A DNA stretch of 60,000 nucleotides from Polytrichum commune (Eukaryota > Streptophyta > Polytrichopsida > Polytrichales > Polytrichaceae): contig OX485807.1 in the NCBI GenBank assembly GCA_950295325.1, positions 8,647,001 through 8,707,000 on the forward strand, written 5' to 3'. Shown here in pieces: positions 12,531 to 23,270 of the stretch. Numbering within the stretch: the first letter of the stretch is position 1; each line of letters starts with the position of its first letter. The notes under the pieces were generated by a model. That model was not told where the DNA came from. It saw nothing but the letters and a program-made list of their open reading frames with translations, and ran no database searches. The position numbers were made by a program, and so were the translations under genes.

Positions 12531-13330
12531 ATGCTATTGTTCTATAACTTTCAAATAACCAATTTGACCCTTCTTGGCCAATCACGAGATATATAGTAGA
12601 GGTGCCTAATCCGATCAAGACGCCATGAGTAATCTATAGGGTAGTGGAATTTTGATCAGGCTGGGACTAAATTTTGATTTGGTTGAGATTGAATTTCGAT
12701 CTAGCTGGAATCAATAGTGCCATGACACATATCATGGTTTTGAGTGTTAAAGGGAGGAGGAATGAACGGTTAAAATAAGCGGTTATGATATTTGACTTAA
12801 AAAATGCATAGTAATTTCAAATTAAGGAAGAAAAATTCTTAAAAAATTTGCAGTCCTCCTGATTTCTATGTTCCAACATGGGAAAAATTTGCACCGCCTT
12901 ATACTTCTCTAGATCTGGCGTAGAATCTCTTAAGTGATCAGTCATATAGTAAGTGACACTGAATACATTGTTTAGTGTACATACAGACATAGGCGCCCTG
13001 CTACTTACTTACCCACTTGGCAGTGGCCTAGTAGACTGTGGACTCTTGGCTGTCAAGGTTGGTTTGAAGCCTCCTAGACTATAACTTTAGCATCCACCCC
13101 GCCATCGCCACTTCGGCCGCAAGGCACGCCCGCCCGCCACCACTCCGCCGTCTCGCCCGGATTCTGGGATTAACTTTCATACTTACAACACCTTCAACAA
13201 TCCCTGCCTCCGAACCTGCCTGCCCCTGCCTTCCACTGCATCCTTAAGTAAGGCCAGGATTTTGGGTGCACTACTTACTTACTTACTTAGAAGATCACCC
13301 ATCGCTTGGTTACTTGACCAAGTGGTTTCT
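12531..13330. other. Upstream region of the HIPP-like gene
   Basis: No gene seen. From about 13,080 the sequence turns GC-rich (CCGCC/CGCCCG-rich block at 13,090-13,160) and then has an ACTTACTTACTTACTTAG run at about 13,271. The rise in GC toward 13.5 kb fits a promoter or 5' UTR of the downstream gene, but no core promoter element stands out. Confidence 0.4.
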
Positions 13331-13336
13331 GAGAGA

Positions 13337-13367
<31 letters not shown>
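13331..13367. repeat. (GA)n microsatellite upstream of the HIPP-like gene
   Basis: A nearly pure GA run, interrupted once by GTGA, about 170 bp before the likely start codon. GA/CT tracts are common in plant promoters and 5' UTRs and can bind BBR/BPC factors. A role here is inference. Confidence 0.8.
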
Positions 13368-13538
13368 CCCAAGGGGACTGACCGACTCAATACTGCTGAC
13401 AGACACTCTCACAGCTGACTTCGTTCAGAGATCTCTCTCTGTGTATCTCACCTTTCTGCTGTTGCGGATCAGGTTGGGTTTTGAGTTCTCCTGAAGCAAG
13501 GACCAAATTCTGGGGTGTCAACCCGGTGCTCGGCAGCA

Positions 13539-15178
13539 ATGGCGAACATGAATGATGTGCGTGTCCGAACTCCTTGGTTGGTTGCTTGGGTTTTAGATTT
13601 GTTGTTGTGGCAGTGAATGGCTGGAGGTTTATGTTTTGTGTTTGGGCTGACAATGGGGGTTTGTTTGGGCAGGTTATGAACCCCAAGAACAAGGATCCAA
13701 AGTGGATGACGGAAAGTGAGGAGAAGCAAGGTGGTGGTGGTGGAGGAGGAGGAGGAGGAGGAGGCAAGGGTAAAGGTGGTGGTGGAGGTGGTGGTGGAGG
13801 TGGTGGTGGTAGTGGTGGCAATCAGAACAACGACAACAATAACAGCAAGCCGAAAGGACCTTCTGTGCCTGTAAGTTTCTCTCGACTATATCCATCTTGT
13901 ATATGTAAATGTGTATGTGTAGATTCGAGCGTGCTTGTTCAAAGTTCAGATTTGGGTGAACTCCCTTGGAGATAGAGTTGATAAGATTGAGGTAGATCGC
14001 AGTCGATCAGGACCGCGGTTGTGGAACTCAGAGCGTTTGTATCTGATATGTCTTGGTGTTGGGTATATGCTCAGAAATATGACTACAAGGTGAAGATGTG
14101 CTGCCCAAAGTGTGAGGAGAAGGTGCGGGAGGAGGCCTATGAAGTTCCTGGTGAGATGCCTCGGATTTTTGGGCAAACTGACTTGCACATTTCATCGTAT
14201 GTATGTACTTTCCGTCATGTTGGTGATGGATCCAAGGTCTGTCGCTTGGTCTCTCGGTCGTTCGCTCGGTGTGCTTACATTGAAGGATTATGGTGATGTT
14301 GTGATGCAGGCGTGCAGTCGGTGAACATTGACCGACAACATAACAAAGTTACCGTTACGGGGTTTGCTGATCCTCTCTCAATTTTGAAAAAGATCAAGCG
14401 GGAAGTGGACAAGAAGGCTACAATTTTGGAGTCGAAACCAGAGTCGGGCGGTAAAGGAGGAGGAGGAGGAGGAGGTGGAGGCAAGGGTGAGAAAGGTGAC
14501 CACGGCGCTGAAAATGTCCCAAAGGCCAAAGGGGGAGGAGGAGGGGATAACAACAACAACAATGGCGGAGGCGGAGGTGGAGGAGGTGGTGAGAAGAAGA
14601 AGAAGGAAGGAGGGGGCGGCGGTGGCAACAACAACCAGGGTAATGGAAATGCCAACGCTAACCATGGTGGAGGTGGCGGCGGTGGAGGTGAAGGAGGACC
14701 AAAGAATAAAAACAACAACAACAACAACAACTACGACAATCAGAACTACAATGGTGATGGAGAACACGGTGGGCCGCCCAAGGAAGGCAAAGGCAAAGGT
14801 GGAAACAAAGGTGGAGGTGGTGGAGGTGGCGGTGGAGGAGGAGGAGGAGGAGGCCAGCAGCAGCAACAGCAAAATGGGCCCAGCAGGGAGATGGAGTACC
14901 CAATGGCTTTCAGAGAGCCAAGCTACGATTACCGAGGTTTTGCACCCATGGATGCGAGGACGATCGACCCACGAGCTGCTGCAGGGCATTACAGAGATCC
15001 ATACTACTCTGATTACCGTGGACACGGTCACGAGGCCGATCTGCGTGAGTATCAGCCCAAGGAGTCGTACTTCAGCGACTACAGACCAAGCCAGTCTTAC
15101 CCTGCCAACTTCCGCTCCCACGATTCCATGAACCAGCCCATCACCAACCCCAACTACATGAAGCATATCATTTATTAG
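13539..15178 (+). CDS. HIPP: Heavy-metal-associated (HMA) domain protein, HIPP-like, glycine-rich
   Basis: Four-exon model: 13539-13556, 13673-13870, 14075-14150, 14310-15178, giving about 386 residues. Donors GTGCGT, GTAAGT, GTGAGA and CAG acceptors all agree in phase. The first tiny exon is the least certain; translation could instead start at the ATG at 13676. The HMA fold lies at about residues 76-133: KVKMCCPKCEEKVRE with the C82-x-x-C85 metal-binding pair, then KVTVTGFADP and an intron inside the Pro-Gly turn, as is usual in plant HIPPs. Before it lies a 60-residue Gly/Lys-rich segment. After it lies about 150 residues of Gly runs with Asn, Lys and Gln stretches, then a Tyr/Arg/Asp-rich tail with YSDYR and FSDYR repeats, ending in MKHIIY. 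No C-terminal CaaX box is present, so it is not prenylated in the usual HIPP way. Likely role: binding soft metal ions or partner proteins; exact function unknown. Confidence 0.85.
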
Positions 15179-15888
15179 AAGACAGGGGATGTGGTGGGTT
15201 AGGTGATCAATCCATCAACAAAACAGAACCTTGTTGGTATAGGAAGGTGCCACCCTCTCGTAAGCGATGTGGTAGGGCGGAATTGGTTGCAACGGTATCA
15301 GAGATCATAGTATCGCTGAAAGGAAGCATACGTAATCTTAAGACCAGTGTACATACTTTGAGTGGATTTTCAGTTGTGGCGGAGGTGAGGGTGGTGGAGT
15401 TTTGATCGTGTAATTTCTTTTTCTTTTCTCTTCTCTTATGATGTTGAAAGAGTTTCTTCTCATAGTAGAGGTTCGTGTTAAAGGTTAGTGAGTGGGGAGG
15501 GAGAAACAACTCTCCCATCCACGGATCGGTGCACAGGGTATCGTGCACAAGCTGTAGGGGTGCTGATGGTAGAGGAATGATGATGGATGATGTCCTCCCA
15601 TTTTTTGAAGGGGGTGCGCGAGATCTTGTGATACTTGGGACTTTCTGGTTTATACAACAGGCTGTTAAAACATACGGCTGTCACTTAACACATGTAAGAC
15701 GAGCTTCGTTGTCTTTCCCTGTTACCGTCGCAATAATACATGGAAGTAAAACGTGGCTAAATTGTGTCCACTGGCGTCCGTTGGCAGTTGCTAATTCTTC
15801 TCTGATGCACATTGTTTTTTAAAGTGATGGAAACTACTTCCCTGATGGTTACTTTGCGTGCTATCTGCTGTATCGTTTTGAAGAGTTG
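15179..15888. other. Probable 3' UTR and downstream region of the HIPP-like gene
   Basis: Sequence after the TAG stop keeps a GC content like the gene for about 400 bp and then becomes T-rich. No further coding exon is evident. Frames at 15,475-15,822 show no domain. Confidence 0.4.
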
Positions 15889-16620
15889 CCTGTTGGCATG
15901 GAGATCTGGAACTGTGAACATATGATCTTATCCTCGATATGGAAGGGGATATCTAATGGGAGTTCTGTGCAGATTGAACTAGCATGTTTACAATGCGCTG
16001 CATGTGTTTTCATCAGTCAGCTTTCAGTAGTTCACGTCTCTGAAGGTGTTGATGTGGACCATGCTTGAAAGAGGAGGAATCCAGTGAATCATGTAGATGC
16101 AGATGTGTTTGTATGACTGACCTCTTGAAAGGGAAGTGACTGGTTAGGTTCAGTTTGGTCACACCCAGGTGCACATTTTCTGTTCAAAGTAAGGGGGGTC
16201 TATTTTTTGTTGGGATACTTTGCATGGAATGTACTGGATACTGCTGTTATAAGTGTTGTCTGTTGGCATGTGATTCGGATATTGTATTTGTACCATGTTG
16301 CCCTCTGTATGGAAAAGGTTAATACTAGCATCCATTCAGTGATGAGAATGCTCTGTTTTACAATGGGGGTTACAGATGTTTTCATCAACCATTCTTCTAC
16401 AATGATTTGTTCTTCTTGTCCTCCAGCTTCACAAGTTGTTTCTTGTGATAACGTTGTGGAATATGCTTGATTGGAATTGGATGCGAGTGGAATTGAGTGC
16501 ATCATGCAGATGCAGAAGTGTTTGTAATGACAGATTTTTTGAGAGTGACCTGACTGGTTCAGGGATTTGGTGCACTGCCTAATTGTGTTGTGCTATTAAT
16601 CTTTTAGTCTGCTTCAGTAT
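15889..16620. repeat. Degenerate tandem duplication (two units, ~370-410 bp)
   Basis: CTGTTGGCATG opens both units (15890 and 16260). TTTACAATG, TGTTTTCATCA, GATGCAGA.GTGTTTGTA and GACTGGTT follow in the same order in each, with the offset drifting from 370 to 413 bp through indels. The units lie downstream of the HIPP-like gene. There is no open frame across either. Confidence 0.65.
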
Positions 16621-19506
16621 GAACACATACGAATCACTTGTTCCGACACTCCTGTGAGACATTTTCAATACGAGTTTGCATTCATAATTCAGCGTTTCTA
16701 GTTTTATTTGCTGTTCCTTCAAAATGTGAACTAGAGGTGTAATTTATGCATACGGAAGGGGAGCAATCAGTCAACAAAGTGAACCTCGCTTTACGGAGTC
16801 TAGAATGAAAGGCGAATTATATATCAGTAAAGCTCTAAGAGATAAATTTAAAATCTAATAGTTGGAACAACTTGCTTTTGTATTTAGTTTGCATGAGCTA
16901 CGTCGCTACACGGCACCTGTTCTTTCCCTTGCCATCTGCTTTTGTGCCTCAACAGATTCCCTGCTTTAATTCTTCGAGATGGACCTTCCTGACTCATCTT
17001 TTGGATTTTAAAAGAAACTGCAGCACTAAGCAATCCTGCACTGCTACATTGCAAAAGATATTTCCTGGCATAGGTCACAGTACAAGGAGGAAAGGGTTAT
17101 ACAATTAGTCCGAAACTGTCGGTCACTGGATGGCATGCCAAGAGTATTATTGCTTGCTACGTGTTTGCTCCCAGTAAATCTTGTCACTTGTTTGTATGTG
17201 GTTTTTTTTTGGGATTTACTGTGTTCATAGTCTTCAATTTGCTCACGTATTAAAGTGGTATGGGTTGTTACCACCATGAGTCCCACCATGGATAAAAAAG
17301 GGCCAATGCAATCTATGAGGACAAAAGCACACAGAGGGCTAGTCATTCTAGTGGCGGAACTTTTCACCCTGTGGAATGTTGCCTAATAAGCTTCCCAACA
17401 ATATACTTAACTTACCCCACCAGTCGGTTTGCCGACAAACCGGAAGCCTTCACAAATACACCTGCTTGGCCCGACAAATACCACCAAAACCTATGTAGCT
17501 AGCCTGAAGGCATTGTGGTCTTTGTGTCCCCTGTGTTCTTGAAGATGGCAAAGTTTTAATTTTCCCAGATTTTGTGGACATAACAAATAAAAAAGCACCC
17601 TACTTTGGGTGTGATTCTCGAGTCTCAATGCTTGATTAATAAATCGAAACAAAGATATTTTGAATAGATTATGTCTCTTGTTATAATCAAGTCTAGCACC
17701 ACTACGATTTTCTTGAATATTTTGTTTGAATGGTGACTACCTTTTAAGTAGAAAACCATGTTGCATATCCAACCCCAAGCAATGTAAGATATCGATGAGG
17801 TTTTCTTTTGCTGGCTAGTCTTTTGCTTGTTCCTTCTAATGGTTTTTGTGTGTGGGCAAAGTTAGTAGAAACCATGACATGACAAAAGAATTGACCCCCT
17901 TCCACTTGGAAGTTTGCTAATTATCCCTAGAAATCTAGAATTGGTGGCTGGCATATATATGAGGGGTTGTTGAAGTTTGAGGAAGGGGACTTGATTGCCT
18001 TTCTATTGTGGAACCAACAAAATAACTTTCACTTGAGTGGAAAAAGATTCATAAATTCATTGGTGTGGACACAAGATTGTCTTAAGTGTTTCATGGTGGC
18101 TCTTATTGTTTAAACCTTGCCCAAGATTTCCACATATTTTGGATTTACTTCAAATTGGGTAACTAGAAGAACAACAACATTTCAACTTTCATGTTAGACA
18201 ATTACAAGGCGGATCTGCTCTCTCATATTTTGGCTCCCTTCCTTAGCATGAAATTGTTCAGCCAAAAATATGCTTAGAGGTACTAGTGCAAGCTTCATCG
18301 ATGTTCGTGAATTTTATTTTGCTTTGCCAAAATGGTTGGCACATGAAAGGGTGCCTTAAGTCTAAACCTTGAAATGCAATAGTATCATCCATTATTGCTA
18401 ATACTGACCTTCCTTATATGGATTGCATTAACCATATATAAGAATGATAGGGCTATTATGTCATTGTTTATTTCAAATTTTTTTGGGAGTATTGATAGTC
18501 TGGCATATGGATTTTAAAGACACATAAAAGGCATAAACTCAAAACAAAAAACTCTCTTTGGTTGAGCTTAACCCTAAAGGTTGAGAATTTTTTAAATAAA
18601 TAAATAAATAAATTTTTTAAATAAAATAAAATAAACTTTTATTTAATATTTTTTGGGTCAAGGCAAGCACATTAGTGTACATGTTTACAATATAATCTTG
18701 TGAATTGGGACATTTTGACGACTGAAATTTTGTGTGAAAATCCTAACTTTACAAACATGCCATCCGTATGGCCAAATCCACCATTAAAAATACATTTTAT
18801 ATATTTTTATTGATGTGCAGAGTCAAGATGGCACTTTTAGACAATTTTGAGGAGATTTGGACTTGAACCTTTAGCCTCTCAAGATTGAGCAACTAGAATA
18901 CGGTCTCTTTCTAGTATACTTGATAACATCTCATCATACTATGGACTTGAAGATGCCATACACATGTTTTTAAGATTACATATTGTAATGCTTAGCCTAT
19001 GTTGTTGAAATTGGTCCTACCTAAAATTCAATTCACTTATCAATCAATCACATTCCTCCAACCAAAACATACACATATGTAAAGAAAAGAAAAACCGAAA
19101 AATCTCGACTTCTATAAATGACCTAAATTTAACATAACATCTAAATCCTATCACTGTTGCAACATATGACCCACTTCCTCTCTCTCTCTCTCTTAAAGAA
19201 GTGAACATAAAAATAACATTAGTTCGATTTTGCTTGCAAGTAAATTTTGATAACAAAGACTTGTTGGGGACTTGTAGAAACCATTGCGTAGGCCACTGAA
19301 TGTAGTATGCCCAAGACTCTAAGGGCTATGGATTGTGCAGCTTGCATTGACGACAAAACTCATGGAACTAGCTAGGTCTACACGTCTACACCACTGAAGA
19401 AAGGTAGTCGAGTCTGCACTCAGCAGCCTGCCTACATCCACAATAAAGGAGCCTAACTCAAGCGAAAAGATGATCACCGATGCAAACCCTAACTCAACAC
19501 TTTCAG
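16621..19506. other. Intergenic, no gene seen
   Basis: About 2.9 kb. A short palindrome, CGGTTTGCCGACAAACCG, sits at about 17,425. AAATAAATAAAT and AT-rich tracts lie at 18,590-18,650. No domain-bearing frame. Confidence 0.4.
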
Positions 19507-20069
19507 TGGCGCAACGAGTTGCGATACAATTCGGTCAAAAAGTTCGGTTCATCGGAAGCAGCGTTGGCAGCAGATGATGACCCATCCGAGGTGCGTTTGA
19601 GTGCCTACATTCTAACGTACTCATAGTCCTCTGTCTCTCTGTCTCTCTGTCTGTCTCTCTCTCTATATATATACACATGTGTATGACCCAGTTTATGGGC
19701 TATTAAGTTTGTAGGAGGTTTTTGAGCTTTTGGAGTTGATGAGTGACGGCTGCGTTTGGTCCAAGATTGGCTGTGATCTTGGTCATCATTTAGCTAGCGT
19801 AGGATGAGAGATCATTGCAGATTCAAGCAGATGGTGCAGCCAAAAAAATAAAAAGGAAGAATGATGGGCGTGGCGTGGCAGGCACTAGCTATGTCGCTGA
19901 AGCTCGCACAAGGACAAGTCACATAAGTTGCATCCGTACATGTGAGCCGACAAAGAGGTCAATAGAGAGCGCCCGTGAGAGCAACCAGAATGTCCTGTTT
20001 CCGGTCTCTTTTTATCCTTCCAACAAGCTGTCTGGGAGGCGGCTTTGGTTTCCTAACACCGACCGAGGG
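19507..20069 (+). other. Two exon-like blocks of an unknown gene or gene fragment
   Basis: Block 1 (19507-19590, 28 codons) follows a CAG acceptor after a pyrimidine-rich tract and ends in GAG|GTGCGT. Block 2 (19821-20069, 83 codons) follows TTGCAG and ends before GTAACA. Both are open in one phase and both have lengths divisible by three. Block 1 encodes WRNELRYNSVKKFGSSEAAL; block 2 is Lys/Arg-rich near its start (KKIKRKNDGRG) and has a basic, Ser-rich middle. Base composition is clearly richer in GC than the neighbourhood. I recognise no domain, and no start or terminal exon was found. It may be a piece of a gene carried by a transposon, or a decayed gene. Confidence 0.3.
19628..19680. repeat. 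CTGTCT/CTCTCT and TATATA microsatellite
   Basis: A run of CTGTCTCTCTGTCT units passing into CTCTCTATATATATAC, between the two exon-like blocks. Confidence 0.75.
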
Positions 20070-20389
20070 GTAACAGTAAAAACCGACTCATTCATCTTAA
20101 TTCAAGTTGATTTGACTAATCCAGTGTCTTTGGCATTTATTTAGGCATTAATATAGCTGAATATAGGAACTTATAGGGTTTACAATAGTAATCAATGTTT
20201 TTACTCTTCTTCTCCCTGTTTGTTTTCCCTCTTGGTATGTGTCGTGAACATTCATATGTTTGGGAGACACTCACAAGTGCACTTTCATTTTGTTTGGTGC
20301 TATCCAGATGAATTAGGTAGTGCATATTATTCTTACCTTGTGTGCATAGTAATGTAAGTAGGAATAGGTATAAGGTAGTTAGGTCTTAA

Positions 20390-20600
20390 GTGACTCAATT
20401 TCTTAGTCAAACCCCTACATTTGATTGGTATATGGTTTGGTGAGGATCAAAGAGCAAACATAATACATACGCATGTTTAAAAGAGATTAGACCACATCTT
20501 CAAATATTAATAACTGCTCTACACTCATTAGAGAACACAATGGAGAGGGCGTATGTATTCAGTTAAAGAAATCAACAAATTTATGCACTATACCTAAATC
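20390..20600 (+). repeat. Dispersed repeat, family B arm (forward)
   Basis: Words such as GAGGATCAAAGAGCAAAC, TGTTTAAAAGAGA and CTTCAAATATTA match the reverse complement of 33,170-33,320 in order over about 150 bp. This is one of several copies of the same arm in both orientations across the window. Confidence 0.7.
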
Positions 20601-21940
20601 AGGGGAGGTTTGATTTTCAACCCGGTTTGTGGAGATGTTTCATCATCAAGAACATATATGGACAACATTGTTCACAAGTGCCCCTTCACTTCTCTGTGGA
20701 TCCCTTCATAAGTTGTATGCTTTTTAGTTTGAATACATAATGAAATGTTTGTATGGAGTAGGATCTACAATTCACATCATGCACATATTGCAGTTATGGT
20801 AAGCTTTGAATCATAGTATATCTCTTTTGTTTTAAATTGTGATTCTGCATTGATTGTGATGCACTTTATTACAAAATTTGTGGCAAAGCAAACTTCATAC
20901 GAAAGCAAAAATACATACTATAGAATGACATTTTATTGGTCAAGTGGCTTTGTCCATGCATTTTTCGTATCATAGTGAACTCTTACCACAACAACGACAT
21001 TCCAAGATGAAGAAGTAAATTACCATTCACTTAAAGTTTGATACATGGACCACGACAAATGGGAATTTTGGATTCTAGGGTACCATAACTGCAGTTCAAC
21101 TTTCGTCCATGCATAATGTTAATGCTCAAAGAAGCTTGGTGTAACTGTAAATTGATAGATCTCGTAATTTTTGTAAGGTGACAATATGACAATCACTTGA
21201 AATGAGGAGCCTACTTTGAAGATCTAGAATATCCTATCCATTTGGTTCAAGAAATCACTGCCAAAATTTTGCTACCCATAAAGGTTCTGAGTTTCATCAT
21301 GGTGTAGGGAAAGCAAAGAGTGGGTACCAGTGAAAACATTTTTGACAAAATTTCGCAAAAAACTTACCTTGAAATTTGGGTTTAGACACCCCTCTGTGTT
21401 GAGGAGGGCCTTTTTAAGGCCCTATTTGCCAAAGTCTTACCTATAACCGTAGCATGTTTGTCCAAAATCTTACCTATACCTAGCAAGCGGCGCCAAAAAG
21501 TGTCAAGACGTTCAAACATCTTTTTGCCCCCTCCTTCCGTCCCACGAGTCCGAGGTCATCATCTTCCTCTCACACTTCACTTCTTTGTTTCATGTGAAAT
21601 GATTTGCTTCATGTTGTTGAAGTTGTATGTTGTGTTTTTATGAAGTGTTGCACTTGTATGATTTTGCAATGGTATGTATGGATCATACCTTTTTGTTGCC
21701 AAGTTTCTTGTGCACAACTTTTCCAATGTGAATGCTTTTGATTTATTTATTTTAATTATAAGGAATATAGACTACCAAAAAATGCAATAACATTGGCAAT
21801 ATAAGTAATGGTAAGGTGGATGAAATAGGTCATTTTAGAAAATTAAATAATTGTAGGGAGCTTTTAAATCATGCCATGGAGGTAAATAACCCTCACACAA
21901 AGAGCCATAATCTGTATGTGGTGTACAAAACTCCTATAAA
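20601..21940. other. Intergenic, no gene seen
   Basis: AT-rich; no recognisable coding segment before the transposase remnant that follows. Confidence 0.4.
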
Positions 21941-23270
21941 ATGACCAACCCAAGGATAGGAGTTCATTGCATGAGCCACATGAGAAACTTGGTTGTGCAA
22001 ACACTTAGCAAACTCTTGTTGGTTGCTAAGATTGAGGATATGTTGCAATCACTTTGCAAATACTTTAGCCATTCTAACAAGAAATTCCAAGAGCTTGCAG
22101 ATGTGACCGATATCATGAAAACATGGGATAGTAGATTGCTCCACAACATCAAGACATGTTGGATATTGATGCCTACACCCGCAAAACGTGTATTTTTAGA
22201 GTATTGTGTATTAGTGCTCAAAATGCATCAAGACAAAAATTTGAGTGTGCAAGCAAAATACAACCTTGCATTGTTATGTGACCTTGAGTGTTTGCTTAGT
22301 TTGGCTTGCTTGACACCCATGATGCAAGCGCTGCATTACTCGATCAAGTTCCATCAAGAAAGGAATTGTTTTAATGGGGATATGGCGGTTGCTATGAAAA
22401 TTAGCTAAGGGAATTTGTATAGCCAATATGTCGATCCCATGTGTGTTTTCACACAAGATTACATATTTAGAGGCATCAAGGACATTGTGCAAAACACATA
22501 TGAGCATGTGGTTATCGAGTGGGTACCTAATGTGCATACAAATGATGACAATTTTTCCATTAGAGTGGCAAATCCTACAATCATGATGCATGTGAAGTTG
22601 AAGGCATTTGGTGACTACAAAATGATTACCGCAACGTTGCTCCAAGCCACCATGCCCTCGGTGCAATATTAATGCTCACAAGTTGGTGCAAAGATTGTGG
22701 AAGAGCTTGAGAAGTGTATCCTGGCATCTGAAGTTAAGGATGCACTTGAAATTTCAATCCCCAATACTAGGTTCTAGCCACAGTTGATGATACATTCCCA
22801 CAACACATGGCAATCCTTTAAGCATTCTATGGGGTTGCCAAGAAGCTTGACTGTGGGAATATCGCACCTACATTCAATGATTCTAAGCTCATTGATACGC
22901 AATCCTCTTTTCTTCAAGATGAGGATGAAGTCCAATTGCATGTGGACAATGGAAAATTTTGGGGATCTTAAATCATGTGACCATGGTATGGCCAAAACTA
23001 TCAATAAATGCATTGTTGGCTTTACAAGTGTCTGAATTTCACAAGTTGGCGGAAATGGTACTTGTGCAAATCATGGGGTCAGTTGAGGATGAACGAGTGT
23101 TCTCAACATTGAGTTTCATGAAGACAACATTGAGGAACAAGTTGACTAACCATTTAGATTTGATAGTGTGCATGTTTTGTCAAAACCATTGGCGGCTTGA
23201 CAATTTCCCATTCGACAATGCCTTTGTTACATGGAAACAAGTGAAGGACATGTACGCTATGCTTGCATGA
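21941..23270 (+). pseudogene. Degenerate hAT-family transposase
   Basis: Successive frames carry pieces of one protein in the expected order. HCMSHMRNLVVQTLSK opens it, followed by helix-rich sequence with MPTPAKRVFLEY. After one in-frame TAA at 22,406 the same frame continues with VDPMCVFTQDYIF. A segment with FPQHMAIL then lies in another frame at about 22,780-22,975 with two internal stops. Finally, in the third frame, comes the dimerisation-type end GSVEDERVFSTLSFMKTTLR at about 23,075-23,135. The DERxFSxLxxxKxxLRN block is typical of hAT-type C-terminal domains of a group distinct from the intact element at 48-54 kb. There are at least two frameshifts and several stops, so it is non-functional. 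No terminal repeats were identified. Confidence 0.75.

Noticed and set aside
14275-14730. Proline- and serine-rich open frames antisense to the HIPP-like gene (also 13,387-13,821 and 14,378-15,166)
   Set aside because: They are mirror images of the glycine-codon repeats on the coding strand, with no domain or splice logic of their own.
14475-15131. A 218-codon Thr/Glu/Val-rich frame on the plus strand
   Set aside because: It is the shifted reading of the same GGA/GGT repeats; the HMA-containing frame is the real one.
17044-17367. Minus-strand frame with an IDCIGPF word recalling gypsy integrase
   Set aside because: No DDE spacing, zinc-binding or other integrase motif accompanies it; the likeness is a few residues.
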